Notes: generated by a model not told the origin, from the letters alone. Positions 18,595 to 28,980 are shown, numbered from the stretch's first letter. The stretch is DNA of 64,000 nucleotides from Clostridium gasigenes (GCF_900104115.1 NZ_FNJM01000006.1:70468-134467); one strand, 5' to 3'. Made by a program: numbers and translations.

Positions 18595-18753
18595 AGGCAC
18601 CATAAAATAAATAACCGACCAGTATCCTTGATTTTTTCAAACTATACTATGTCAGTAAAGTCAGCTAATAGCCCACTATGAACTAACTTTTCTTCCTTGT
18701 CTAGTTTGAAAAAATCTAAGAATCTTTGGTCTATTATTTATTTTATAATGCCT
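18595..18753. repeat. 159-bp inverted-repeat element, copy F (large member of hairpin family)
   Basis: The two arms, 18595-18644 and 18703-18753, are about 50 bases each and mostly complementary. They include the perfect blocks ATAAAATAAATAA and GATTTTTTCAAACTA. The ends AAGGCA ... ATGCCT match the small hairpins. The 58-base centre is unpaired and contains GTCAGTAAAGTCAGC. It fills the gap before the radical SAM gene. It may be a MITE-like element or a structured RNA. Confidence 0.7.
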
Positions 18754-18783
18754 AAATAAAAGATACAAAGGAGAAATTTAAAA

Positions 18784-19710
18784 ATGAAAGAATGGAACGG
18801 AAAGAGATACCATAGTTTAAATTATTATTTAAGGAATAAGTTTGGAGAAAAAGTATATAAAATTGCTTTAGATGGTGGTTTTAATTGTCCAAATAGAGAT
18901 GGAAAAGCTGGCAAGGGTGGTTGCACTTTTTGTAGTTCCAATGGATCTGGAGATTATGCAGGAGATAGATTTTTATCTATAACAAGCCAATTTCAGGATA
19001 GAAAAGAAATGATGGAGAAAAAATGGAAAACAGGAAAGTACTTAGCTTATTTTCAAGCTTACACAAATACTTATGCACCTGTAGATGAGTTAAAAAGAAA
19101 ATATTATGAAGCTCTGGACCACTCAGGGGTTATAGGAATATCTATTGGAACAAGACCAGATTGCTTAGGGGATGATGTTTTAGAATTATTAGACCAAATA
19201 AATAAGGAAACTTATCTTATAGTAGAACTAGGACTTCAAACTATAAGCAATGAAAGTGCAAATAACTTTAATAGGGGATATGATTTAGAAGTTTTTGATA
19301 AGGCTATTAAAGATCTTAAAGATAGAAATATAGAAGTTGTTGTTCATACTATATTTGGATTACCTGGCGAAACAAAAGAAGATATGCTAGCAACTGTGGA
19401 TTATATTGCACATTCAGGAGCAGAAGGTATTAAGTTTCACTTGCTTCATTTAATGAAAGGCACAAGAATGGTAAAACAATATGAATCAGGGGAATTAGAA
19501 CTATTAAGCCAAGAAGACTATATTGATGTAATTTGCAAAAGTGTAGCTATGATACCCGAAGAAATGGTAGTACATAGATTAACTGGAGATGCGCCAAGAG
19601 AATTATTAATAGGACCTATGTGGAGCTTGAAAAAATGGGAAGTTTTAAATGCCATAGATAAGGCAATGACTGATAATGATATTTGGCAAGGTAAAAATTT
19701 TAAAATATAA
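18784..19710 (+). CDS. Radical SAM protein, TIGR01212/YtqA type
   Basis: A 308-residue radical SAM protein of the Elp3-like YhcC/YtqA group. The N-terminus is typical (KRYHSLNYYLRNKFGEKVYK), with cysteines in GFNCPNRDG and GGCTFC supplying the Fe-S site. SAM-binding and barrel strands follow (ISIGTRPDCL, LIVELGLQT, VVHTIFGLPGET, KFHLLHLMKGT). The biological substrate is not known. ATG follows AAAGGAGA. It is preceded by the 159-bp inverted-repeat element. Confidence 0.9.
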   Translation: MKEWNGKRYHSLNYYLRNKFGEKVYKIALDGGFNCPNRDGKAGKGGCTFCSSNGSGDYAGDRFLSITSQFQDRKEMMEKKWKTGKYLAYFQAYTNTYAPVDELKRKYYEALDHSGVIGISIGTRPDCLGDDVLELLDQINKETYLIVELGLQTISNESANNFNRGYDLEVFDKAIKDLKDRNIEVVVHTIFGLPGETKEDMLATVDYIAHSGAEGIKFHLLHLMKGTRMVKQYESGELELLSQEDYIDVICKSVAMIPEEMVVHRLTGDAPRELLIGPMWSLKKWEVLNAIDKAMTDNDIWQGKNFKI

Positions 19711-19724
19711 ATTTAAATTAATGA

Positions 19725-19792
19725 CATAAAAATAAATAACAAGTCAAAGATGCAAAAAGAATAACATACTGACTTGCTATTTATTGATTATG
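19725..19792. repeat. Dispersed hairpin repeat, copy G
   Basis: CATAAAAATAAATAACAAGTCA at the left faces TGACTTGCTATTTATTGATTATG at the right, with a 23-base loop. It has the same core as copy D. It lies between the radical SAM gene and the convergent KdpD-like gene and may end one or both transcripts. Confidence 0.7.
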
Positions 19793-19858
19793 GTGTATTA
19801 AGAATTCTTAATACACTTTAGTTAAAAGTTAATATTCTTTATAAATATAAGATAAATA

Positions 19859-20989
19859 CTATTCATAAGGAACTACAATTATTTGAATATTTTTGGAGTG
19901 ATTAAGTAGTTTGTTTATAGTTGATCCTCTAAAAAACTTTTGGATGGTTGTACGCTTAGAGTGGCCAATTATAAGTTTTGTAATATGAGTATCATGAGCG
20001 AATTTTACTAATTCCTTTGAAACAGACCTACCTTTTAATTTTTTTACTGTAGCATTAAGGCTTTCGGCTAAAAGTATATTTTTATTTAAGGTATCTAATT
20101 TATTAGGCGTATCTGCTGGTGAAAATCTATGAGTACAATCTACATATACCACGTAAAAAGCACACTTGTATTTTTTTGAAAGTACAGAACCCATACGAAT
20201 TAACCTTTGAGATTGATGGCTTGAAGATATTGAAACCATCACCCTTTCAACTGTAGACCAATTTTCATGAATATCATGATTAATTTTATATTCTTCTAAA
20301 TCTTCATCAACCTCATCAGCAGTTTGTCTTAAGGTGAGTTCGCGAAGCGCCGTTAGATTTCCTTTTCTAAAGAAATTACTTAATGATCTTTCAATCAAAG
20401 GTTCTTTATAAATGTCACCTCTTTGAAGCCTGTTTCTAAGAGAATCAGGAGTTATATCAATTACTACTACTTCTGAATCTTCTAAAATAATATCAGGAAC
20501 AGTTTCATTAACATTTACTCCAGTTATTTGTCTTATAACGTCATTTAAACTTTCTAAATGTTGTAGATTTACAGTAGTATATACATTTATACCACAATTT
20601 AAAATTTCTAATACATCTTCATATCGCTTTCTATTTTTTGATCCAGGAGCATTAGTATGTGCAAGTTCATCTATAATAACTAGTTTGGGCTTCCTTTTTA
20701 GAATTTCTTCAAGGTTCATTTCGGTTAACGTAATATTATTGTAGAGTATATCTTTTAAAGGGATTTGAGGTAAATCTTTTAACTGATCTATTGTATCTTG
20801 CCTACCATGACTTTCAAAATAACCTATAACTATATCTTCACCACGTTTAAAACGTCTATTAGCTTCGTTTAACATAGTATAAGTTTTACCAACCCCAGGA
20901 GCGTAACCTAGAAAAACTTTTAGTAATCCCGTAGTTTCTTTTTTACAAGCATTAAGAGCTTGTTCTAAATTCGCTCTTTTTTTATCCAT
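19859..20989 (-). CDS. KdpD sensor part without histidine kinase (KdpD domain plus Usp domain)
   Basis: A 376-residue protein equal to the cytoplasmic N-terminus of KdpD. The KdpD nucleotide-binding domain comes first (residues about 20-230; Walker A GYAPGVGKT, Walker B LVIIDELAHTNAPGS), then a universal-stress domain (about 250-376; IIGHSKRTTIQKFFRGSTIN). Complete KdpD, near 900 residues, adds four membrane helices and a kinase; both are absent and the gene ends cleanly. In clostridia such short KdpD proteins occur beside kdp genes. It should sense potassium, ATP or c-di-AMP and act on a separate kinase. ATG follows a GAGGTGAT site. It lies 21 bases after the receiver gene. Confidence 0.92.
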   Translation of the reverse strand: MDKKRANLEQALNACKKETTGLLKVFLGYAPGVGKTYTMLNEANRRFKRGEDIVIGYFESHGRQDTIDQLKDLPQIPLKDILYNNITLTEMNLEEILKRKPKLVIIDELAHTNAPGSKNRKRYEDVLEILNCGINVYTTVNLQHLESLNDVIRQITGVNVNETVPDIILEDSEVVVIDITPDSLRNRLQRGDIYKEPLIERSLSNFFRKGNLTALRELTLRQTADEVDEDLEEYKINHDIHENWSTVERVMVSISSSHQSQRLIRMGSVLSKKYKCAFYVVYVDCTHRFSPADTPNKLDTLNKNILLAESLNATVKKLKGRSVSKELVKFAHDTHITKLIIGHSKRTTIQKFFRGSTINKLLNHSKNIQIIVVPYE

Positions 20990-21010
20990 ATAATCACCTC
21001 ATTATTATAA

Positions 21011-21568
21011 TTATTTTAACTTGTTTAATTTATCAGAAAAATCTCTGAATAGTTCTCCCTTTTCTGTTTCACCTAGAGTTATTAATACTTCTCCTATTTC
21101 TTTATAAATACTTGGATTAGTAGGATTATCGGATAAAGAAAGTTTTAAACTATTGAAAGATAAATTATTTTCTATAATATCTTTAGATGATGTTTCTAGT
21201 GAAGATATGTCATTTGGAAACACTTCTAATAAAGTTTTTCTAATAGTAAGAGCAGTGAAGGGCTTTTGTAGGTAGGCTTTAGCCCCTAATTGAGTAGTGG
21301 TAACTGCATTTCTAATAGTACCAAATGCTGTCATTATTATAACTGGGAATGTATGTCCTTTTGATCTTAGTAACTCAAGAAGAGCGGTACCGCTAATATT
21401 TGGCATTTTAATATCTATAAACGCAATATCAAAATTATGTTTAGAAACTAATTCAAGAGCTTCAGTTGCGTTTGAAGCTGCATGAACAATATAGTTTTCG
21501 TTTTCTAAGCACTTTGATAATAATAATCTAATATTTTTTGTATCATCAACTACTAAAGCAGTTTTCAT
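21011..21568 (-). CDS. Response regulator receiver protein without DNA-binding domain
   Basis: The receiver domain spans residues 1-120, with VVDDTKN acidic pocket, phosphoacceptor Asp in IAFIDIKMPN, switch Thr in IIMTAFGT and Lys in LQKPF. The last 65 residues (LKLSLSDNPTNPSIYKEIGE) look helical, TPR-like, not a winged helix. No DNA-binding output is visible, so signalling is probably by protein contact. It is first in an operon with the KdpD-like gene, and divergent from the histidine kinase. Confidence 0.85.
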   Translation of the reverse strand: MKTALVVDDTKNIRLLLSKCLENENYIVHAASNATEALELVSKHNFDIAFIDIKMPNISGTALLELLRSKGHTFPVIIMTAFGTIRNAVTTTQLGAKAYLQKPFTALTIRKTLLEVFPNDISSLETSSKDIIENNLSFNSLKLSLSDNPTNPSIYKEIGEVLITLGETEKGELFRDFSDKLNKLK

Positions 21569-21807
21569 AAATTATCCCCCTAGAATGTATTTAAAAATAT
21601 ATTACTTTAGATTTTTTATATTATCAACAAATGATATTCATAGTAAATGGTTAATAATGAGAGCAAATCAAGGTGAAAGAAAGAAGGGTTAGTGTTATAA
21701 AGTGGAATAAACAAGATTGCCTTAAAAGGAGTTTTTATGGAGAGTAGATAAAAAATGGAAGTTATACTATAATTTTATTAAATACAAAAGAAAGATGGTG
21801 AGGGTAT

Positions 21808-23679
21808 ATGATAAAAAGTATTAAGTCAAAAATATTTCTAATATTAATAGTATTTCTGGTATTAACCATTGGTAATACTTTGGTATCTATTAATTATTTT
21901 AATAAATTACAACAGTCTATAGATTTAATAATGCATGCTAATTATGATAGCGTTGTTGCAGCTCAAAATATGATAGAATCACTAGAAAGACAGGATAGTT
22001 TAGAATTAGCATTTATATTCGAAAAAGATTCATTATTATCTAAAGTACATGAAGAGAATCATATGAAATTTTTAGAATGGCTTTATATTGCTAAAGGTAA
22101 TATAACTGAAACTGGTGAAAAAGAAATATTAGCAGAAATAGAAAAAACTTATATGGATTATAGCAAAACTGTTCAAGTTCTTGAAAGTTTAAAGGTAAAA
22201 GATGGCGTAGATAGTGTAAGGATATACTATTATAATGATGTTTTTCATTTATTTGAAAAATTAAAAAACAATTGCTCAGATCTTTTAGATATAAATCAGC
22301 AATCAATGGTAAATAAGAAGGAAGAGTCAAAGGAATTAGCCAATAAGGCTAGTTATTATACATTAAGTATATTAGCATTAGTTTTATTTGTTGGGTTATG
22401 TATAATTGGATATTTATTAAAGAAAATAATTAGACCAATAGAAGATTTAGCGGTAGGAATAAAAATGGTGTCACAGGGAAATTATGATTATGAAATACCT
22501 CTAAAAAGAGATAAGGAAATAAACTTTGTATTGGAAGATTTTAATCATATGGTAAAAGAGTTGAAAAAGTATGAGACTTTAAATATAAATGAGATATTAA
22601 GAGAAAAGCAAAAAGCAGAGGCGATAGTAGAAAGTATTAATTCACCAATAATAGTAACTAATAGTGAAAATAAAGTAACTATGGTAAATAAAGCTTCAGA
22701 AAGAATATTAGATGTAAAAGAAAAAAATGTTATCAATAGACACTTTTTAGAAGTAATAGAAAGAAGAGATATATTTGATATGATTCAAAAATCTAAAAAT
22801 TCCATTAAGGAAAGCAAGGCTTTTGAGGATATAGAAATAATACAAAGAGATGAAAAAAGATATTATAGAATAACAGCTAATCCTATATGGTTTGATCATA
22901 GTGAAAATATTGGAACAGTCACAATAATGCAAGATATTACAAAATTTAAAGAGGTAGAAAATTTAAAATCAGAGTTTGTATCAACAGTTTCACACGAATT
23001 TAGAACTCCTTTAACATCAATTTCTATGGCAATTGGATTATTATTAGAAAATAGCTTTGATAATAAAGAAGAGGAAAATGAGTTGCTTACAATAATAAAA
23101 GATGATAGTGAAAGGTTGAATAATCTGGTTGGCGAATTATTAGATATCTCAAAAATGGAATCGGGTAAAATTGAAATGGAAATTCAAGAAGTTGATATAA
23201 ATGAGGTTATTAAACCTGTTAATAATGCATTCAAAATACAATTAGAAGAAAAGAAGGTAGATTTAAGTATAGATACAAAGGGGATATCTAGGAAAATAAA
23301 AGTAGATATAAATAAAATTTCCTGGGTTCTTGTAAATCTTGTTAGCAATGCCTTGAGATATATTGCAAGTGATGGTACTGGAAAAATAGTAATAAGGGCT
23401 AATGAAGTAAATAGCGATATGCTAATTTCTATATCTGATAATGGAAAGGGAATATCAGATGATGATCAAACTAGGATATTTGAAAAGTTTGTTCAGTTAA
23501 AGAATGATGATGGAGAAGTAAATGGAAGTTCGGGACTTGGGCTTGCTATATGTAAGGAAATAGTAAAAGCTCATTGTGGAGAAATATGGGTTGATAGTGT
23601 TTTAGGTGAAGGAAGTACATTTTACTTTACTTTAAAATTAGGAGGGATTATTGATGAAGAAAAGAATACTAATAGTTGA
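21808..23679 (+). CDS. Membrane histidine kinase with HAMP and PAS domains
   Basis: Two membrane helices (about residues 10-28 and 185-205) enclose a helical sensor region. A HAMP domain (IIRPIEDLAVGI), a PAS domain (about 265-385), HisKA with the phospho-His in VSTVSHEFRTPLTS, and an ATPase domain (N box LVNLVSNALRY, G1 DNGKGI, G2 GSSGLGLAI) follow. The overall plan matches NtrB/PhoR-type kinases. It overlaps the following receiver gene by 26 bases. Context suggests it supplies the kinase missing from the neighbouring KdpD-like protein; that link is inferred. Confidence 0.92.
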   Translation: MIKSIKSKIFLILIVFLVLTIGNTLVSINYFNKLQQSIDLIMHANYDSVVAAQNMIESLERQDSLELAFIFEKDSLLSKVHEENHMKFLEWLYIAKGNITETGEKEILAEIEKTYMDYSKTVQVLESLKVKDGVDSVRIYYYNDVFHLFEKLKNNCSDLLDINQQSMVNKKEESKELANKASYYTLSILALVLFVGLCIIGYLLKKIIRPIEDLAVGIKMVSQGNYDYEIPLKRDKEINFVLEDFNHMVKELKKYETLNINEILREKQKAEAIVESINSPIIVTNSENKVTMVNKASERILDVKEKNVINRHFLEVIERRDIFDMIQKSKNSIKESKAFEDIEIIQRDEKRYYRITANPIWFDHSENIGTVTIMQDITKFKEVENLKSEFVSTVSHEFRTPLTSISMAIGLLLENSFDNKEEENELLTIIKDDSERLNNLVGELLDISKMESGKIEMEIQEVDINEVIKPVNNAFKIQLEEKKVDLSIDTKGISRKIKVDINKISWVLVNLVSNALRYIASDGTGKIVIRANEVNSDMLISISDNGKGISDDDQTRIFEKFVQLKNDDGEVNGSSGLGLAICKEIVKAHCGEIWVDSVLGEGSTFYFTLKLGGIIDEEKNTNS

Positions 23680-24319
23680 TGATGAAAAAAATATAAGGAT
23701 AGCATTAAAACAATGCTTTAAAGGGGAAAATTATAAAGTTGAAATGGCTAATGATGGGGAAGAAGCTATAGAAAAATTAAAAAATGATAGATATGATCTT
23801 ATATTAATGGATTATCAAATGCCAAATAAAAATGGGTTAGAAGTATTAGAAGACATAAGAAAAAATAATATAGAAACCAGGGTTATTATAATGACTGCAT
23901 ATGGAACGGTTGATATAGCTGTAGATTCTATGAAACTTGGAGCAGTAGATTTTATAAGCAAGCCTTTTAGTATAGCTAAAGTAAAAGATGTAGTAAGAGA
24001 ATCCATTAAGAAAGATGCAATAATAATAATGGGCGAAAGGGATATAGATGGAAGCCTAAATGAAGCTAGAGATGCTATAAGGCATGGAAGTTTAGAGGCG
24101 GCGACGCAGCACTTAAGAGACGTTCTAATAAGTGATGCAAGTAACCCAGCAACACAAAATTTATTAGGAGTTATAGAAGAGAAAAAAAACAATGGGAACT
24201 TAGCACAGAAGTATTATAGGGCAGCGTTGTCATTAGATGCAACATATGCTCCAGCAGATAATAATCTAAGAAGAACAGCTATGTATAGTGCGTTATCAAC
24301 AGGAATAGATTTAGGTTAA
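23654..24319 (+). CDS. Response regulator receiver with TPR-like C-terminus
   Basis: A 221-residue protein. The receiver (1-120) has VDDEKN, phospho-Asp in LILMDYQMPN, Thr in IIMTAYGT and Lys in ISKPF. The C-terminal 100 residues form helical repeats (EARDAIRHGSLEAATQHLRD, NLAQKYYRAALSLDATYAPA) resembling TPR units; no DNA-binding motif is seen. I chose ATG 23654, seven bases after GGAGGG, over the TTG just before it. Overlap with the kinase gene implies coupled translation. It is related in layout to the receiver at 21011-21568. Confidence 0.88.
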   Translation: MKKRILIVDDEKNIRIALKQCFKGENYKVEMANDGEEAIEKLKNDRYDLILMDYQMPNKNGLEVLEDIRKNNIETRVIIMTAYGTVDIAVDSMKLGAVDFISKPFSIAKVKDVVRESIKKDAIIIMGERDIDGSLNEARDAIRHGSLEAATQHLRDVLISDASNPATQNLLGVIEEKKNNGNLAQKYYRAALSLDATYAPADNNLRRTAMYSALSTGIDLG

Positions 24320-24336
24320 TATATATATTTACGAGT

Positions 24337-24390
24337 AAGGCATCTTCAAAAATATACTAGGATATTAACTAGTTATTTTTGAAGAGGCTT
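24337..24390. repeat. Dispersed hairpin repeat, copy H
   Basis: Left arm AAGGCATCTTCAAAAATATACTAG, right arm AACTAGTTATTTTTGAAGAGGCTT, followed by ATTTTTAT. It probably ends the kinase-receiver transcript ahead of kdpA. Confidence 0.78.
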
Positions 24391-24617
24391 ATTTTTATGT
24401 AGAATATAGTAGGACTTTAAAATGTAAACGTTAAGATTTGAATTTGCATAGAAAAATAGAGTAAATGATAGTATTTGTATGACCTAGTTATGTAGATTTT
24501 AAACAGAGGGTCAAATAACAAGGAAAATAGGTTATTATTGCTGAAAATGGCGTTGTCTTACTAAAATATGAGAGTATAATTCATTATAGAATTCAATTTT
24601 GGAGAGGGGATATGTAC

Positions 24618-26273
24618 ATGGAATGGTTAGCTTTATTATTATTAATGGCGGTATTTATATTTATCACAATATACGTTGGAAAGTATCTATATAGCATCTT
24701 ATTCAACACAAAATCTTTTGCAGATCCAGTAATGGATAAAATAGATAATGCTATATATAAGCTTTCAGGGGTAAAAGGAAAGGATATGGATTGGAAGCAA
24801 TATATAGTTGCTTTACTAGTAACTAATGGTGTTATGTTAGTTGCAGGATTTACACTTTTAATGGTTCAACAGTATATAGTTGGATCAAGTGCAGAAAGAT
24901 TAGATATGAATTGGCATACCGCTTTTAACACCGCGATAAGTTTTATGACTAATACAAATCTGCAAGATTATACAGGAGAGCTTCATTTAACTAATATTAC
25001 TCAAATGATAGTAATTACAGTATACATGTTCACATCGGCAGCAACAGGATTTGCTATATGTGGTGCTTTTATAAAAGGTATTACAGGACATAGTATGGGT
25101 AACTTTTATAGAGACTTAACTAGGATAATAACAAGATTATTGATTCCCGTATCAATCATTGCTTCAGTAATTATGATAGGGCAAGGGGTGCCTCAAACAT
25201 TAGAGGCACATAAAGTTGTACAAACTCTTGAGGGAGGGGTACAAACATTAGCATTAGGACCGGTAGCATCACTTGAAAGTATTAAACATTTAGGAACAAA
25301 TGGAGGAGGATTCTTTGGAGCAAATTCAGCTCATCCATTTGAAAATCCTACACCAATTACAAATATGTTGGAAATTGTATTAATGATGTTTACATCAGGC
25401 GCTTACTGTTACGTATTTGGAAAAGCTTGTAAAAATAAAAAACAGGGGTGGGCAATATTTGGAGCAGCACTTATATTATTCCTACTGGTTATACCAGTTA
25501 TATATAATGCAGAATTAGCTGGAAACCCTGCTATTAATCAACTTGGAATTACAAATACTATAGGAAATATGGAAGGTAAAGAAGTAAGAAATGGAATTTT
25601 TGACTCTTCACTATTCACAGTTGTAACAACATCATTTACTACAGGATCAGTTAATAATATGCATGATTCATTAACTCCCATAGGGGGAGCAGTTCCAATG
25701 TGGAACATGATGCTAAATTGTGTATTTGGGGGGAAGGGTGTTGGATTTATAAATTTAATTATTTATGCAATGCTTGGAGTATTTATTTGTGGACTTATGG
25801 TTGGTAGAACACCAGAGTTCTTAAGAAGAAAAATAGAAGGAAAAGAAATGAAGCTTATAGCAGCAGCAATTCTTATTCATCCAATAGCAATACTTGTACC
25901 AACGGCAATAGCTGTAGCAGCGGGAAAGGGCAGCTTAGATGGGTATCATGGATTTTCTCAGATGCTTTATCAATTTGTTACATCAGCAGCCAATAATGGT
26001 TCAGGCTTTGAAGGCTTAGCAGATGCTACAATGTTTTGGAATGTAGCAGCAGGAATAGTAATGTTGATTGGAAGATATACTTCAATGATATTACTACTTG
26101 CGGTAGCGGGATCTATGATGAAGAAGAAACAAGTTCCAGAAACGTCAGTAGCTTTTAGAACTGATACAGGATTATTTGTAGGGGTATTAGTTGCAACTAT
26201 TTTAATAATTGGTGCATTAACATTCTTACCGGTATTAGTACTTGGACCAGGTGCAGAATTCTTAACAATGTAG
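24618..26273 (+). CDS. kdpA: Potassium-transporting ATPase, K+-binding subunit
   Basis: Channel-like subunit of the high-affinity Kdp potassium pump. About 551 residues with ten membrane helices and the four selectivity-filter regions, e.g. TNTNLQDYTGE, GTNGGGFFGANSAHPFENP, TTGSVNNMHDSLTP and AANNGSGFEGL. I use ATG 24618, eight bases after GAGGGG; the ATG two codons earlier is too close. The upstream 220 bases hold repeat H and no obvious c-di-AMP riboswitch or kdpF. First gene of kdpABC. Confidence 0.96.
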   Translation: MEWLALLLLMAVFIFITIYVGKYLYSILFNTKSFADPVMDKIDNAIYKLSGVKGKDMDWKQYIVALLVTNGVMLVAGFTLLMVQQYIVGSSAERLDMNWHTAFNTAISFMTNTNLQDYTGELHLTNITQMIVITVYMFTSAATGFAICGAFIKGITGHSMGNFYRDLTRIITRLLIPVSIIASVIMIGQGVPQTLEAHKVVQTLEGGVQTLALGPVASLESIKHLGTNGGGFFGANSAHPFENPTPITNMLEIVLMMFTSGAYCYVFGKACKNKKQGWAIFGAALILFLLVIPVIYNAELAGNPAINQLGITNTIGNMEGKEVRNGIFDSSLFTVVTTSFTTGSVNNMHDSLTPIGGAVPMWNMMLNCVFGGKGVGFINLIIYAMLGVFICGLMVGRTPEFLRRKIEGKEMKLIAAAILIHPIAILVPTAIAVAAGKGSLDGYHGFSQMLYQFVTSAANNGSGFEGLADATMFWNVAAGIVMLIGRYTSMILLLAVAGSMMKKKQVPETSVAFRTDTGLFVGVLVATILIIGALTFLPVLVLGPGAEFLTM

Positions 26274-26300
26274 GAATATATGGGGATAGGAGGAATGAAA

Positions 26301-28346
26301 ATGAATGATAAGAAAAAAGGGTTTATAACAAAAGCTATGATGAAAACCGCAGTAGGGGATTCGTTTAAAAAGTTAAACCCTAAAGAAATGGCAAAAAATC
26401 CTGTTATGTTTGTAGCATATATAGGTATGATTATAACTACAATATTAACTATCTCTCCTCAAATTGTTGGAGAAGATGGGCGTTTATATAATGGAATAGT
26501 TACAGTGATTTTATTTGCAACAATACTTTTTGCAAACTTTGCAGAAAGTATTGCAGAGGGAAGAGGAAAAGCTCAAGCAGATGCATTAAAAAGCACAAAG
26601 AGAGATACTAAAGCTAAATTATTAATGCCAGATGGTACTTACACTATTGTAAATGCATCTGAATTAAAAAAAGGTGATGTAGTTTTAGTAGAAGCTGGAG
26701 ATATGATTCCAAATGATGGAGATGTTATTGAAGGTCTTGCATCAATAAATGAGGCAGCAATTACAGGCGAATCAGCTCCTGTAATTAAAGAATCGGGGGG
26801 AGATTTCTCATCAGTAACAGGAGGAACAACTGTAGTTTCGGATTGGGTCAAAGTTAAAATAAGTTCAGACCCTGGAGAATCTTTCTTAGATAAAATGATT
26901 TCACTTGTTGAAGGAGCATCAAGAAAGAAAACTCCAAATGAAATAGCGCTTAGTACTTTATTAATAGCGCTTACTGTAATATTTATAATAGTTGTTGTAA
27001 GTTTATATCCAATAGCAAATTTTGTTGGGGTAGAACTTGAAGTTTCAACATTGGTAGCTTTATTAGTATGTTTAATACCGACTACAATTGGTGGTCTTTT
27101 ATCATCAATTGGCATAGCGGGTATGGATAGAGTTACAAGATTCAATGTTATTGCAATGAGTGGTAAAGCAGTTGAAGCCTGCGGAGACGTAGATGTAATG
27201 ATATTAGATAAAACAGGAACAATAACATTTGGTAACAGACTTGCAGCAGATTTTATACCTGTTAAAGGGGTTTCAAAAGAGGAACTTATAAAGAATGCAT
27301 TAATAACTTCATTAAAAGATACAACTCCAGAAGGAAAATCCACTGTTGAACTTGGAGCAAAACTAGGAATCAAATTAAATAGTAATGAATATGAAAAATC
27401 AGAATTCATGGAATTTACAGCTCAAACAAAGAGTAGTGGTGTTAACTTGGAGGATGGAACACGAATAAAGAAGGGTGCATCGTCTTCAATAATAGAGTTT
27501 GCTAGCAAAAATGGTGGGAAAATACCAATAGATTTAAAAGATATAGTAGATGGAATATCAAAGCTTGGGGGAACTCCATTAGTTGTAGCAAGAGAAGAAA
27601 AAATTTATGGTGTAATTTACTTAAAAGATACAGTTAAACCTGGGCTTGTAGAAAGATTCGCAGAACTTCGAGAAATGGGAATTAAAACAATTATGTGTAC
27701 TGGAGACAACCCCTTAACAGCAGCAACTATAGCAAAGGAAGCTGGAGTTGATGAATTTATAGCAGAATGTACACCAGAAGATAAAATAGAAGCTATAAAA
27801 AAGGAACAAGCAGAAGGGAAAATTGTAGCAATGACTGGTGATGGAACAAATGATGCACCAGCACTTGCACAAGCAAATGTTGGTATTGCAATGAATTCAG
27901 GTACAATTGCAGCAAAAGAAGCTGCAAATATGGTTGATTTAGATTCAGATCCAACAAAAATTTTAGATATTGTTGGAATTGGGAAACAGCTTTTAATAAC
28001 AAGAGGGGCACTTACAACATTTTCAATTTCAAATGATATTGCAAAATATTTTGCGATAATACCTGCAATGTTCACTTTAGCAATACCTCAAATGCAACTT
28101 TTAAATGTAATGTCATTAGATAGTCCAAAGTCAGCTATTATATCAGCATTAATATTCAATGCTATAATTATACCTTTATTAATACCAGTTGCTTTAAAAG
28201 GTGTTAAATATGTGCCGATGAATCCGGAAAAGATGTTAAAAAGAAACTTGGCTATCTATGGATTAGGTGGAATGATTGTGCCTTTTATAGGAATTAAGAT
28301 TATTGATATAATAATTGCGCCAATACTAACTTTAATAGGGCTTTAG
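26301..28346 (+). CDS. kdpB: Potassium-transporting ATPase, P-type ATPase subunit
   Basis: Catalytic subunit that hydrolyses ATP through an aspartyl phosphate. Motifs: TGESAPV actuator loop, [13 protein letters not shown] with the phosphorylated Asp, KGAS nucleotide site, CTGDNPLTA and [12 protein letters not shown]. About 681 residues, normal for KdpB. ATG 26301 is seven bases after GGAGG; earlier in-frame ATGs at 26280 and 26295 are poorly placed. It lies 27 bases after kdpA. Confidence 0.96.
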   Translation: MNDKKKGFITKAMMKTAVGDSFKKLNPKEMAKNPVMFVAYIGMIITTILTISPQIVGEDGRLYNGIVTVILFATILFANFAESIAEGRGKAQADALKSTKRDTKAKLLMPDGTYTIVNASELKKGDVVLVEAGDMIPNDGDVIEGLASINEAAITGESAPVIKESGGDFSSVTGGTTVVSDWVKVKISSDPGESFLDKMISLVEGASRKKTPNEIALSTLLIALTVIFIIVVVSLYPIANFVGVELEVSTLVALLVCLIPTTIGGLLSSIGIAGMDRVTRFNVIAMSGKAVEACGDVDVMILDKTGTITFGNRLAADFIPVKGVSKEELIKNALITSLKDTTPEGKSTVELGAKLGIKLNSNEYEKSEFMEFTAQTKSSGVNLEDGTRIKKGASSSIIEFASKNGGKIPIDLKDIVDGISKLGGTPLVVAREEKIYGVIYLKDTVKPGLVERFAELREMGIKTIMCTGDNPLTAATIAKEAGVDEFIAECTPEDKIEAIKKEQAEGKIVAMTGDGTNDAPALAQANVGIAMNSGTIAAKEAANMVDLDSDPTKILDIVGIGKQLLITRGALTTFSISNDIAKYFAIIPAMFTLAIPQMQLLNVMSLDSPKSAIISALIFNAIIIPLLIPVALKGVKYVPMNPEKMLKRNLAIYGLGGMIVPFIGIKIIDIIIAPILTLIGL

Positions 28347-28359
28347 GGAGGGGAAAAAT

Positions 28360-28956
28360 ATGAGTTATTTAAAAAAAGCTATAAGGATAACAATAGTCAT
28401 GACAGTTATTTGTGGGTTAATGTATCCACTATTTATTACAGGAATAGGAAAAATAATTTTTCCATATCAATCCAGTGGCAGTGTAATAGAAGTAGATGGG
28501 AAAGGGGTAGGGTCCGAGCTAATAGGTCAAATATATAATGATGAGAAATATTTTTCAGGAAGGTTATCATCAGCAGTAAATTATAATATTTCAGAAGATG
28601 GCAAAGAAATGGATGCATCATCAGGGTCACAAAATTTAGCCAGCACAAGTGATGTATTAAAAGAAAGAGCTTTGGCAGATATAGAAATGTTTTTAGCTAA
28701 AAACCCAGAAGTTTCAAAAGAAGAAATATCATCAGAACTTATAACACAATCAGGATCAGGGTTAGATCCGCACATAACACCACAAGGTTCTAAAATACAA
28801 ATTCCAAGAGTATCAAAAGCTACAGGGCTTTCAGAAACTGAATTATCTACAATGATTGAAGATAATACAGAAAAGAAATGGCTAGGACTTTATGGTGGAG
28901 AAAGAGTTAATGTATTAAAGTTAAATATTGCAATTGACGAAAAGCTAGCAAGCTAA
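28360..28956 (+). CDS. kdpC: Potassium-transporting ATPase, subunit C
   Basis: Accessory subunit with one N-terminal membrane helix (about residues 8-30) and an external domain. The conserved DNNLA-like region appears as GSGLDPHITPQ and IEDNTEKKWLGLYGGERVNVL. 198 residues is typical. It starts 13 bases after kdpB behind GGGAGGGG. Last gene of the operon; a strong terminator follows. Confidence 0.96.
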   Translation: MSYLKKAIRITIVMTVICGLMYPLFITGIGKIIFPYQSSGSVIEVDGKGVGSELIGQIYNDEKYFSGRLSSAVNYNISEDGKEMDASSGSQNLASTSDVLKERALADIEMFLAKNPEVSKEEISSELITQSGSGLDPHITPQGSKIQIPRVSKATGLSETELSTMIEDNTEKKWLGLYGGERVNVLKLNIAIDEKLAS

Positions 28957-28980
28957 AGCAGATTGGTTAAGTGACATATA

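Noticed and set aside
24391-24617. c-di-AMP riboswitch or kdpF before kdpA
   Set aside because: No ydaO core motifs and no short hydrophobic frame with a ribosome site were found in this gap.
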